Of a stretch of DNA of 64,000 nucleotides, positions 8,847 through 47,589 are shown in pieces (the first letter of the stretch is position 1; every line of letters starts with the position of its first letter). The stretch is from positions 3,528,501 to 3,592,500 of the forward strand of contig OZ037766.1 in NCBI GenBank assembly GCA_964035545.1, given 5' to 3'. The notes beneath the pieces are model-generated. The model saw nothing but the letters and a program-made list of their open reading frames with translations, searched no databases and was not told the DNA's origin. The position numbers were made by a program, and so were the translations under genes. This stretch comes from Bugula neritina (lineage: Eukaryota; Bryozoa; Gymnolaemata; Cheilostomatida; Bugulidae).

Positions 8847-11800
8847 ATGGCAACACTGGAGGTAACTCAAAATCTAACGGCAACTCTAAGTCAAAGTGAA
8901 TTACTATTACTATTAGTATTACTATTACTATTAGAATAAGAATCACTATCAGGATACCAATGTGCAACAGGGTAATCACTCAATGCCCAAGGCCAATGAG
9001 TTTGAGTATGACAATCAGTAAATCACAATGCCTATGACTTAAAAGTTATAACTTGTAAGTTATAACATTAACTATTAGTATTAGTATTACTATTAGTATT
9101 AGTAATACTACTAGTATTAGTATTACATTTATTATTACTATTAGTATTACTATTAGTTTAAGCATTATTATTAGTCAATGATAATCCTTGATTGAATCAC
9201 CATCAACTTTAAATTTAAGTTATCCATGTTGAACCTCATGAAGCCTAATCATCATGATGATCATCATAATGATAACGTGAATCAAAATCAGAATGTCGTA
9301 CTCGTACCGATGGCGATTATCAATATTATACTTATACCACCCAACCATACTTATATACTATAACTATGTAACTGCCTATCAGTATTAGATACTGGTGTTC
9401 ATTCACTTTCACTCATTACCATTATATCAGTGTGAGTGTGATTCAATCAATTCATCACCATTGTCATATTTTATCTGAAGTGGGAAGGAAAATAAGATTT
9501 ATGTATCACTATCAAATTTAAATGCAAAGCAAAGCGGTAATAGCGTACAAGTAATAGCTATAATTTTTAGCATTTAGTTTTACATTCTTTAGTCTTAGAT
9601 TGTTTGGTTACCCCTAATCTTAGTCAGTATTAGTGTTGCTGTAGCTCAAGTTGCATAGTAAACTTGAATCGTTGAATGTTTTCAAGGTCACAATATAAAC
9701 ATCTAAATAAAATTTTCACTGAAAATGACACAGCTCATGTAAATGCTTTACTTTTTTTGAATATTATAATTTATGTTAATGTAGTTACTGGTACCAATTC
9801 TACTCAATTTCAATCTTGTATTAGAAATAATAGCAATAATATTGATATCAATAGGACTGTATTATAATATTCATGGATAAAATTAACATTGCTGATGATA
9901 CATTTATTCTAGTAACCTGTAAGTTTTAAACACCTCTTTCTGTGTAGATGGCCAATAAGAGTTTTATTTTTCTTCTTTACTGAGTAAATTTAATATTCAA
10001 TAGGTCAAGAAAGACCAAGAAGAACTTAAACGGTTATTGCAGCTTGCTTCTCGGGAAAATGTCAAGAATATCTTGCTAGGTAAAGGTGGATTCCAATTCA
10101 CTTCACAATGAGAGTCAAGTCTTGATAATACTTATTAACCTAGCTTTAAAAGATACCTAGTTTCTGTCTCTCCTTAGTATGAACTAGATGCTAGGAATAT
10201 TATGAATATTTCCTCTGTGTATGTTAGCTGTCTTCTGTTCCTTACTGGTTGTGGCTGACAAGTCTAACAAACATCGTTTTATGAATGATGTATAAACATA
10301 CGAGGATTATACGGTTTGGAATACAAAGACAAAAAAATTGTCAGTAAGATATAATTTAAGATTTAAATGTTCATTTAATATGATGCTGTGCTGTGGTATT
10401 TCGTAAGATTTATTTTCTCTTTTATCCTAAAGAGATTGAGAATTCCAGATTTCTAACATAAAAATTATTAGTTTGTGAAAGAGTAACAGCACAAATATTC
10501 AAAACTAAATCATCATTTAATTAGGCTGTTGGTGAAGAATAAAAATCTGAATCTACTCTAAATATTTTCTCATAGCTATACACATTTTAATGCGACTTTA
10601 TTTTATTTTGTAACGTGATGTAATGTTGTTGTATAATGTGTATGCTTTTACATGATGCCATTGTTTAAACTAAGATTTTAATTTCAAATAGATTGGAGAA
10701 GTATTAAAATAGGAAACACTGAGCATTAACCCAATTTGTTGAGTAATATTTCGTACGATTTTGAAGTAAATAATAAGTTGTCTGCTTAATGTTGTCTGGT
10801 TGCACTGGTTCTCCAATATTTCCAGGTCACATTGAACAAATGCAGAAAGCTGTGGATGAAGGCGAATCAAAGAATGTCAATTCCTCTACAAGTGCAAGTG
10901 CACCCAGCACTGACACAAAGGCTGCCACAAGTCCCAACAAGCCAACTAAGCTGCCCCTACAGAAAATCTCCTCATATGGTTCGGTGCTAGTATATATAGT
11001 TCTAATTACTTATGATCTACCACTTACCAGCATCGATTGCTGAGTAGGTCATTTTTTTAATTTTAAAGTATTATTTTAGCCTGGGATCAATCAGATTCGT
11101 ATGTCAAAGTTTATGCTTCCAATTTATCTGGAGTTCAACAAGTTCCATCAGACAATGTCAGCTGTCAGTTTAACACACGGTGAGATCATTCTCTTTAATC
11201 GTTCTGTAGTTCACCTGAATGGAATTCTTTTTCTTGGTTACTTCTGCTTAGATTTTGACATTCATAGGTCGTTATAGTTTATATATTTTATTACATTTGC
11301 AACGCTGTAATTTTCTCGGCTTTTTTGTATCGGGGGTTTTTATGATCACATGCACCCAATGATGCTTTAGGGGGTTCAACCTATTCGTGTCTGGATTGAA
11401 TGGTAAAGACCACCAGTTGCAGATTGTCAGTCTCTATGGTAACATTGTCCCAGAAGAGAGCAAAATTAAGGTTAGATACCAAAGTTTTATATCACTTTTT
11501 GTTGCTAATTTGTGTTGTATTTTTTGTACATAAAATTTAGCATATCCTGGAAATGACCTGAGTAGGCATTGATGTCATTCATATCCTTGCTAAAAGATTA
11601 TTGTACGCTCTACCTTCAATGGTTATATATTTTTCACAATATAAAGTTTTCAAATCCTTTGAATATATTACTGGTGTGTAGGGCTGAACTTGCTGTAAAT
11701 ATTGCAACCTGCAGATGTTTCGCCAGAAAACTTTCATCAAAAGCATTTTAAAGCTTAGAAATCAACTTCAATGTTATTGTAATAATTTTAATAACTTCTA

Positions 11801-13407
11801 TAGACATTAATTTTAAAACTTTTCAGAATCTGATTCAGGTATTAGGATTTAGTTGCCTCTCATTAAATATTTTGCAGAATAGCAAAATTACCTCCTGATT
11901 TCTTTGAGGTTGCTTTAGTAAATCAGAAATATGTGCTTCACTGGCAAAACAATCTGGCATTTCAAATAGCATTGTCTTGGCCCTCAACTCATGTTTTTAA
12001 TAATCGCATTTCCTATTAAAAATTCATTTGAAAATTTTCTTTTTTGCCTTGAGCTAAATCGTGAGACTTTAAGAAGTTCATTTAACTAGTTTTCCTTCCT
12101 AAAATCAATAAAATATGTTGAATAATTTAATTCACCAGCCTAGTATGTCATGCTATACCAACTTTTTACAAACTTTAATGGGAATTACCTTCTTTGTGGA
12201 AACACGTGCATGCCATAATTGAAACAAGTTATCGGATTATTGTTTGTTAAATATAGCACTATAATTTTAGATTAAAACTGACTGTGTATTAGTAATGCTA
12301 AAGAAAGCTTCAAAAGAAAAGTGGGAAGGTATGACTGAAATAGATAGAAGAAAGAAGGAAAAACAGTGAGTCATCATGTAACCTAGCAAATGAAATTAGA
12401 TATATCTTTCAAAAATGCATAATATTTTTATTTAGAGCACTACCTTTCTCTCTATTTAGAGCATTTAGCCTAGGGCCACACTGTGCGTATTTTCGCATGC
12501 GAAAATTGAAACCACAAGTAGCAAAGGTGTCCACTGTATGCGTTGAGAAAACATTCGCGCTTGTTGCTCAGCATTTTGAATGCAAGTGCGAATCGTCTGT
12601 CGTCGTCATCTAATTGGCTGGTAGTTATTTAGCGAGCCCAATTTTTTTATTTTAGTGCTATATCCCAGTAAATTGCGTTTTATTAAAATCGAGTGCGATT
12701 TAAAAATGAAAGCTTTATTTATCACGCATCACTGACGCTACAGTGGACACCTTTGCTACTTGTGGTTTCAATTTTCGCATGCGAAAATACGCACAGTGTG
12801 GCCCTAGGCTTATTCTCTTCATGATATTCTTATCAAAGCTATTAACAATCGGCAAGTGTTGAATTTATTGGAAGATATTTTTCCATAATGTGAGTCTCTA
12901 AAGATTAGAAGCATACAGTTTTATGCAAAAGAAAAAAGGTTGTGTGTGTTGAGCATAATATTTCTTAGCTTTAGAGTTATTTTGTTGCTTTTTGGAGTTG
13001 TCTTTCACAGATGCTGTATAAAATTATAATATATCCATATTATATAATGTATATCCATACATGATAGCAAAAAATATACTACATGCTTTTTGTGGCTTAA
13101 TATATAAAGCCTAATTTCATGTTCGCTTCCAACCCTATTCTGTTGAGTATTTTATTTTTGTGAGTGTCACATTTTAAGTTCATAAAAGTTCAGTCTTTTC
13201 CGCCAATCAAATCTTGATCGTAAGGACAAAACTTTTGCTTATAGAAAAGCTGAAAGTACCCCCAAAGCAGATGAGGATCCTCAGGCAGGAATAATGAATC
13301 TAATGAAGAAGATGTATGACGAAGGTGATGATGATATGAAAAGAACCATTGCTAAGGCATGGACAGAATCAAGAGACAAGCAAGGGCCAGGCATGGGTGA
13401 CCTGTAG
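8847..13407 (+). CDS. CACYBP: Calcyclin-binding protein / Siah-interacting protein (233 aa, seven coding exons)
   Basis: An adaptor between SIAH-type ubiquitin ligases, SKP1 and S100 proteins, with a CS (HSP90 co-chaperone-like) domain (family knowledge). Exons: 8847-8861, 10004-10079, 10826-10978, 11080-11179, 11371-11470, 12271-12365, 13245-13407. All frames join exactly, giving 702 nt. The N-terminal helical region reads [17 protein letters not shown]. The CS domain (~77-165) contains [22 protein letters not shown] and [12 protein letters not shown]. The C-terminal SGS region contains [19 protein letters not shown], almost identical to the vertebrate protein. Exon 1 codes only for MATLE. 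It was chosen because ATG, the GTAACT donor and the frame fit, and because the result aligns with the family N-terminus. That exon is the least certain part. Length matches the family's usual ~230 residues. Confidence 0.93.
8890..9180. repeat. A-N-T trinucleotide array in CACYBP intron 1
   Basis: Two runs (about 8900-8945 and 9065-9178) are built from ATT, AGT and ACT words in a single period-three phase, with few exceptions. A short direct repeat of AAGTTATAAC lies between them. It is part of the array family also seen at 16330, 21930 and 59930. Confidence 0.75.
12468..12809. mobile_element. MITE-like element with 71-bp perfect inverted repeats
   Basis: The first 71 bp (12468-12538, starting GCCTAGGGCCACAC) are repeated without a mismatch in inverted orientation at 12739-12809. 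TTA flanks both ends (12465-12467 and 12810-12812), consistent with a 3-bp target duplication. The 200-bp interior has no coding potential. Each arm also holds an 18-bp perfect palindrome, ATTTTCGCATGCGAAAAT. It lies in the last CACYBP intron. The TTA duplication suggests PIF/Harbinger mobilisation, but the terminal bases do not prove it. Confidence 0.88.
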
Positions 13408-13994
13408 ATTGTGTAATAACAATTCAATAGCCTATAACAATAGATTGCATAGATAAAATCAACATCCATATAATCAATGCATTGAGTCAGTGTGCATTAA
13501 AGTTTTTATAACAATTAGTAGGTTTCTAAGTTTCTCAATTTGTATTAGTTGAGTGCAATTAGTTTTACAGCATGTATTTTCACTGTCTACTGTGGAAATG
13601 CCTTTTTATTATGAATTAGTTTCATTTTTTCACTCTGTAATCACATTTAACTCACTGAATAAATGTGCGATTATTTCTCTACTCTTAGCTAATGTTGTTG
13701 TTTAACGGCGATTTTAAACTGTAAGTTTATATCATGAACTAGAATACATGAAGTGCTTGAACTGGATTTTTTTTAAAAAAAAAAACAGGCTGACATCGTC
13801 AGTTGTATAACTGTTAACAATAATTATTGTAAATAGAAATGCAAGTTATTTTTGCTCAGTGCTACATGTTTTTTGTCAACTCGCAGTAAGTTGAAAAAAT
13901 CTCCAGCTTTGGATGTATTTGCAGAGTTCTTTTTCAAGATGATAAACTATGTGATCCTATAGTCACACCATTTCCACTGGGTGCATTCACTGTA
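13408..13994. other. Spacer between convergent CACYBP and coiled-coil genes
   Basis: This contains the CACYBP 3' UTR and presumably the 3' UTR of the minus-strand gene. A TTTATT at ~13605, which is AATAAA on the minus strand, could end that transcript. I see no other gene. Confidence 0.5.
13658..13663 (+). terminator. CACYBP polyadenylation signal
   Basis: Canonical AATAAA about 250 bp after the CACYBP stop codon, followed by a T-rich stretch. Confidence 0.6.
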
Positions 13995-15241
13995 TTAAAG
14001 TCCAAATCTGTCATCCCATTCAGGTTTTTGTCTTAGTGAAGGCTGTTTAACTGCTGTCTTTGCCTGTAAATTTGAAAAATTCAATCACTTTGCTTCATTT
14101 TCACCAACATGCAAGTGGCTAACCTATCAAAAAAGCTACTTTTTGTACTAATTTTCATACATTTTGTCCTAAAGGTTAATAGCATAAAGTAATTAATTGC
14201 CAAAAGAGCACTTGCTACTAATTCATGAGATTATATAGGCTACTAAACTCAAGATATAGAAAGAACTAAGGCTACCTTTTGCCTACTTCCTGTGACTGGG
14301 GAAGACCCGTGAAAGCTATAAGTGTCTGCTCTGTGGTTGAGAGACGTGAACCCCCGAGGACCTACTAGTCTATTTCCACTCGTGCGTCTCAAAGGAGGTA
14401 AACTAACTTCGGACTCTGGCTGTTTGCTTCTCGTCCCCCCTAATATAAAATAATATTGTTTCTGTTTTTTCCTCATTATACGTATGCATGTTACAAGTTA
14501 CCTTTGTTTCGTAACGATCACTTTCACTGCTCTACATGAAATAATGCAAGATGATTGATTAATTGAAGTTTACCTGATTTTAAAGATGATGCTGTTTTGC
14601 TTTTCTCTTTTTCTTTCTTACTTGTAAAATGTGGTTGTTCTTGTTTTTCTAATTCTTTTTTCAGTTCTTTATTGACTTTATATGCTTGTTTTAGCAGCTC
14701 TTCCATTTCATGTTCTGATAGGTTTTCTAGTTTTGTTTCCAAATCATTTGGATCGGATAGGTCAAATGATATACTTTCTTCTGTCCTGTAACAACAATGT
14801 TTTTTTAAATTTTGATTTGTTCTAGTTACCTTGATGGGGTTCAAGCTCAAGTTTAAATAAATAAAAAAGAATGGTGCATCATGAAAGAAGACCCGATAAT
14901 TTTTGCTATTTAACACAATTATCCAGAACGGTGATAATCTAATTATTAGCAACATTTTGACCTATTAAACTCATCTATGAAATATTGCTTCAAAAACAAT
15001 TTGTTTAAACTTATCTAATCTAACTTTGAATTAACATTTGATTAGTGTACATAAATTAAAATTAGTTTCAATAAATTTGATTCAAATGTACTTTATTGTA
15101 ATTTTGACAAATAAGTGATCAAAATCTTCAAATTGGTGTATGTTACCTGCTGTCAGATTGGTCTTTACTCTCATGACTAGTTGCATCACTAAGTGGACTT
15201 CCTGTGTCAGAACTAAGTTTAGGACTTTCGCCATCACTCAT
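13995..15241 (-). CDS. Unrecognised 179-residue coiled-coil protein (four exons)
   Basis: Exons in gene order: 15147-15241, 14574-14785, 14276-14439, 13995-14063, each with GT and AG borders. The frames join without a stop to exactly 540 nt. The N-terminal 30 residues are Ser/Asp-rich (MSDGESPKLSSDTGSP). Residues ~39-85 form a strongly charged predicted coiled coil containing HEMEELLKQAYKVNKELKKE. A Lys/Ser-rich linker follows. A basic region includes LPPLRRTSGNRLVGPRGF, and the chain ends RQKPEWDDRFGL. I cannot name the family. The short acidic head, coiled coil and aromatic/acidic tail resemble small centrosomal or ciliary proteins, but that is only an impression. The consistent splice phases and high coding quality make it a real gene. 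It is convergent with CACYBP. Confidence 0.82.
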
Positions 15242-18200
15242 GTTAAAACTACCTGTTATGATTATCATGATAATTGAGGCAAAATATTTTCATGCAAACC
15301 TAGAAAATCTATTGAATCGAAGAATTCTTAATAATTTCTCGGTTTTGTAGACTTTGAATTTGTTGTTTAATTGCATCACTACTTTGGTTATATATTAAAA
15401 TTATTGTTTGATAAAGTTAAACTTTAGGTTTGAGGTGAGAGGCTATATAACTACCATTTTTAAAACTAACATAATACATTTGTATAAACAAAGTTACATA
15501 ATAACATTTTCCACATGATAAATTTATATATTAAATTTAAACTTACTTGTTTGTGGTATGACTTGTGTTACAATTGATTAAAATAGTTAATAAGCATTAA
15601 TCATTAATGGTATTTTGTATTGGACTTGTCACCAAGTCAAAAACCGAAACCGAACGCCTTGTTTAACTTTATGTTATGCTTATAAGCTATAGTCATATAC
15701 CAGTTTGAATTATGCAGCTATTGCAACAAAATCACCATACAGCTTTTATATTTTACTATTGTTGATTACAGTTGCAATCACAAAGCTGGTGTTTATAGTT
15801 TCTAGAATGTAAGATTTCAAGTAACCCTGAGAAAAACTAATCTTGTTACAAGTTCGCTATGTCTCTAGTTCATGCGCTACTGTGGTAATTGTATAAACAT
15901 CCGCTTTTTCTTGCGTTCTGATTGGACAAAACAAATAGTTTTCGTTTTTCAAGTTAGTAAAAATATATCTGTATAAGATCAATTACAAGTTAAATATTCT
16001 TTGGATATCAGGCTATACAGCTTCGCTCTGGTTGAGTTTTCATCCGTGAGAGGCTAAAAACCTACGCCCCAGTTTCAGTTCAATTACTGTTGATAATTCA
16101 GCCCACTAACTTCAGTAGGCATGTTGATGTTGTATTATTAATTTCCTATTCATATTGACATTGGGTTGTGTTGATGCGGTTGGTAGGAAGTTACTGTAAT
16201 TTGCAACAATTTAGCACGAAATATTCAAATATTATTAAATAGAACATGCTGATGATGGCTTGTCCTACGTTAATTTAGGTGAGACTTTCCAAGCCACTTT
16301 GACTTTCGTTTCACTTTGCTTTTTAATTTTAATTTTTCACTTATACTTATAGTATTACTATTATTTTTAGTTTTACTAGGCCTAAATATTAGCTTTACTA
16401 ACTCAAAGCTGTTTTAGTCAGTTTTACTATTATTATAATTATCATTACTTATTAGTACTAGTACTAATAGTATTATCTAATTTAATGTAAATGTAAATTG
16501 TAATAGTTATAGTTATAGTATTGATATAAGTATTACTATAAGTTTATAGTAGATAGTAATAATAATTATTATAATTATATTCATATACATAATTATAATG
16601 ATAATCATAATGTCATATACTTATACCAGAAACCAGCTTCCAACTGAAAATACAACTAAGTCTAATAGTAATACTAATACTAATACTAATAGTAATAGTA
16701 AAACTAAAGCTAATACAATAATACTAATACTAATAGTATCACTATTACTATTAGTATTACTATTAGTATTAGTATTACTATTAGTGTTACTATTACTGCT
16801 ATGAGTCAGTATGAGTTAATCACTTGATAATACTAGTAATACTAATATTTATTAATTTACTTGTAGTCCTTAGTTTTTCTAGCATTGCAATCCAATAAGT
16901 CACCTTTTAGAAATAGTCATACTCTAGTCATTAATCACTTTAAAGATGTTCATACTGATAGTCAGCACCATACTTTATTTACTATAGCGGTTTTAATCTT
17001 GGAATAAAGTTTTAACTAAGAGTAAGTGTACCTGCAAGCCATTCTACTCATTCTATTTTTTTACTTTTCTTGGGTTTAGCTGTTGTCGATTGGTCATTGA
17101 CATTTGGCAGCGAAACTGAATTTACCCAAGAATATTGGCATCAAGTTTAATTGTGTATATGAGGCTAGTCTTTAAGTAAATTTCTAGGAAAACCTAACTT
17201 TGCCCTCTATAGCTTACTTCCTGTGGTTAGCAACACCTTGACCTGCATAGCCTACTTTTGGTACTAAATGTAGACAATAACTTTTATAGCCCACTCCTTC
17301 CAACTTCTTGGTTATTATATAATAAAATTTCAACTGTTTAATGGTCATCAATATAACAAGTTCATAAACTTAAGTAAAGATAGCATGCATAGAAATAGTT
17401 AAATTGGTGGTGATAAGCTTCTTCACTCAAAATTTTATCTCTTTGATATGCTCTTTGCTTTTTAGATTCGCTTAGATGCTATGGCCTTCCTAGTTAGTAT
17501 TACTGCATGAAGCTAATATTTTTGTGTAAGGCTAAAGTACAGTCTTTAATATTCCTGTAAAATATTACAAGTATACACTGGAATAGCTTACATCTCCTCG
17601 TATCAGCTAAATATCCATATGACCCTGCCTAAGTTCAATCATCACTCTATGCCTGAGGCTATATATCTTATTATCGTCCTCAGGGTGTATAACAAAGAAC
17701 AATTGCACTCGAGTTGTGTGGTTTGCAACAATTTCCTTATGCTGGAGTTACTTAGCAATATTTGTATCTTGCTTCACATCTGAAATACAATTCTACTACC
17801 CCATGACTGTTATGGTAGTTCAAAGTGTGCAAATGCTCTTGTATTGTGGGCATGACTTTTAATCTGCACATTACAACTTTCTATCTGTATGCATACTCCA
17901 AGTTTGCATCCCTTGGCTAAATTCAGGGATTAGTCACTGCTAGCCACCATTATTCATTATCAATTTATTATCTCCTAGTCTAAGTTTGACAGACTGCACG
18001 TGGACCTATTATTGATGATGTACTGCAATTGAAACTATTTATAAAGTTGAATCTTCAATTATGTAATTAGTGTTGGGATATGCAAATATCCTATGATATG
18101 TAAATATTTAATACCAAGTTCATGTATGTACATTGGGAAGATAAAAGTATAGATATTAAAGCAATTTATATTTTCAAGGGTTAGGTAATGAATGAATACA

Positions 18201-19193
18201 AAGTCTTTATTAAAAGGAAAATTTGCTCTGCTTCATTTACCATTTAACAATATGCTAATTTAATTTATTATACATTAATTGTGTCAGATGCTGGAATGAC
18301 TTTGGCTGCTAGTTCAAAATTGCCTTTTCAAGCTACTTGACAAATTTAAGCTCAATCTGCACATTTAATATCCACTGTATGCAGACATTAAGTTAGTTGC
18401 TAGAAAGTTGTTACTTTGCAAGATTTAGACCAATTGCCATAGAGGTCTCATGTCAGTCGTAACAAGCCTTCTTCTATTGGTCCATTACTTCCTAGTTCCT
18501 TCTTGCACTATCATAGTGATTTGTTTCTAAATTTTAGCAACATAAAATATTTGTTTAGCTTTAGCACCTGTCTGAATCAACCTGGTTCCGGGAAGCTATG
18601 TCTGCTCAACTAAATGCGCACCTTACCTTTTACAGGCACCTGTTTAGTCTATCAGATCTCTCCATGTTAGCTCATGTCATTCAATATGTTGTCTCAGGTG
18701 TCTCTCTTTTGAATATTTCAGTACTTCCTCAAAAAGTTGATTCTATTTTTATTTTGTTTTATTGTTTGCAAATATTTTTGGATATATGTCGCTATAATGA
18801 ATTGGAACCTATTCAAAATTCAGAGATTCCATTTTGACTCAAATAAGTAACATTTCAGTATATCAATCAGTCTAATCGGCTTATACAGTATGAATATGAA
18901 TACGACAGCGCCAATTTATGTAACCCTTGAAGGTCACAGTGCTGCCCTTATGGTGTTTGTAGTTTCTAAACCTAAATAAGCTAAATTCAGCTATTTCAGA
19001 TTGCTAGCATATCCAAAGGAAATGGTAATTTCCTTAAGCTGTACTTTTGTTATTGTTATGTTTGTCTGTTTTGTGCCATATTTTGTAAGAGATAAGGAAA
19101 ACAATTGTTTCTATAAATATCTCTAAGCACATTTCTGTGTACATGTTTATAGATTAAGGCAAAGAGAGAGTTGTTGAGGGGAAAGGCTTTGGA
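15242..19193. other. Repeat-rich intergenic region upstream of srGAP
   Basis: No gene that I can support. 15600-16300 may carry the promoter of the minus-strand coiled-coil gene. The rest is AT-rich unique-looking sequence with short frames and no family resemblance. The distal srGAP promoter must lie near the right end, since the exon around 19154-19269 begins after a plausible acceptor (TTTATAG at ~19153), or transcription starts within this stretch. Confidence 0.5.
16330..16860. repeat. A-N-T trinucleotide array
   Basis: From ~16655 to 16800 nearly every triplet is AAT, ACT, AGT or ATT in one phase, with a single phase slip near 16715. Weaker arrays occupy 16335-16560. It encodes only artefactual Thr/Asn/Ser or Leu/Val frames. 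Confidence 0.8.
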
Positions 19194-46639
<27,446 letters not shown>

Positions 46640-47589
46640 CTTCCTATTTTCATTAATTCTTTTTAAAAACATACTTTCTAATGTTATTACTTGTTTTCAA
46701 TATTTTATTCTTTTGAAGAACTTTTTGTAAAGTCTTTTATCAGCTGGCGTCTGCAGCCACGTTGTACATAATATTTGTCATGTAATTTTGTGCATGGTTC
46801 ATGTATCGCATTCAGAATTCCAAGTTTATTTCTATGTTGTTGAGTTATTATGTTTATTTCTGAATTTAATGCTACTGGCTATGCAGTAATATTTATTTCT
46901 ATTGTAATATCAATAATTGTATCAAATTGCAATATATAGAGGCACTCTAATATGCAGTTGCTATATTTGTATGTGATATTCTATTGTAAGTTGGAATCAT
47001 TTCATATTGTTACTCTAGTAAATATCAACATGTTTCTTATTATTTTTAATTCTGGTTAATTCGTTGCAATTTGCTGATTTAGTTTGCATCATCCAGTGCA
47101 ACGTAGAATAAAGTATACATATCTCATTTGTTGAGCTTTCTCTTTCTAGAACCTAGGCTATTTAGTAGATTCTTTGGCTATAAACAGAGATGAGGACACC
47201 TCATGAATATGAAAAAATGTTGGTTCATATTTGTAGACATGTCACTGTGTAACACCAGCATACCCTGCCCTAAGCTGGTATCACATTACCCATTGTACAA
47301 TAAATATTCAGAATGCATGACTTTCAATAGAGACTCTATACAAATATTCTTTACAAGAACCTGTTTGTATAAACACATTTAGTTATGCTTCAATCGGAAT
47401 TCATAATAAAATCACAATGTGGCAGGCATAATTTACGTGAAGACAATTGCTTGTTAGAGGGTAGATGTGTATGTAGTATTCTTGGAGCTTTTATTTTGGG
47501 AAAAATTATTTGGCAAAGTTTTAGGTTTGGTTTTACCAAGGTCATAGTAGTGTTGTAATACATGTAATGAGAAAGAGTGATGTCTTCAG
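46640..47589. other. srGAP 3' UTR and spacer
   Basis: The first ~470 bp are AT-rich 3' UTR ending near the AATAAA at 47107. The rest should contain the 5' exon(s) of the membrane-protein gene, but I could not find a convincing signal-peptide exon. One short frame from the ATG at ~47209 reads MKKCWFIFVDM and is not convincing. Confidence 0.5.
47107..47112 (+). terminator. srGAP polyadenylation signal
   Basis: AATAAA ~470 bp after the srGAP stop codon, at the end of an AT-rich untranslated stretch. Confidence 0.6.
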
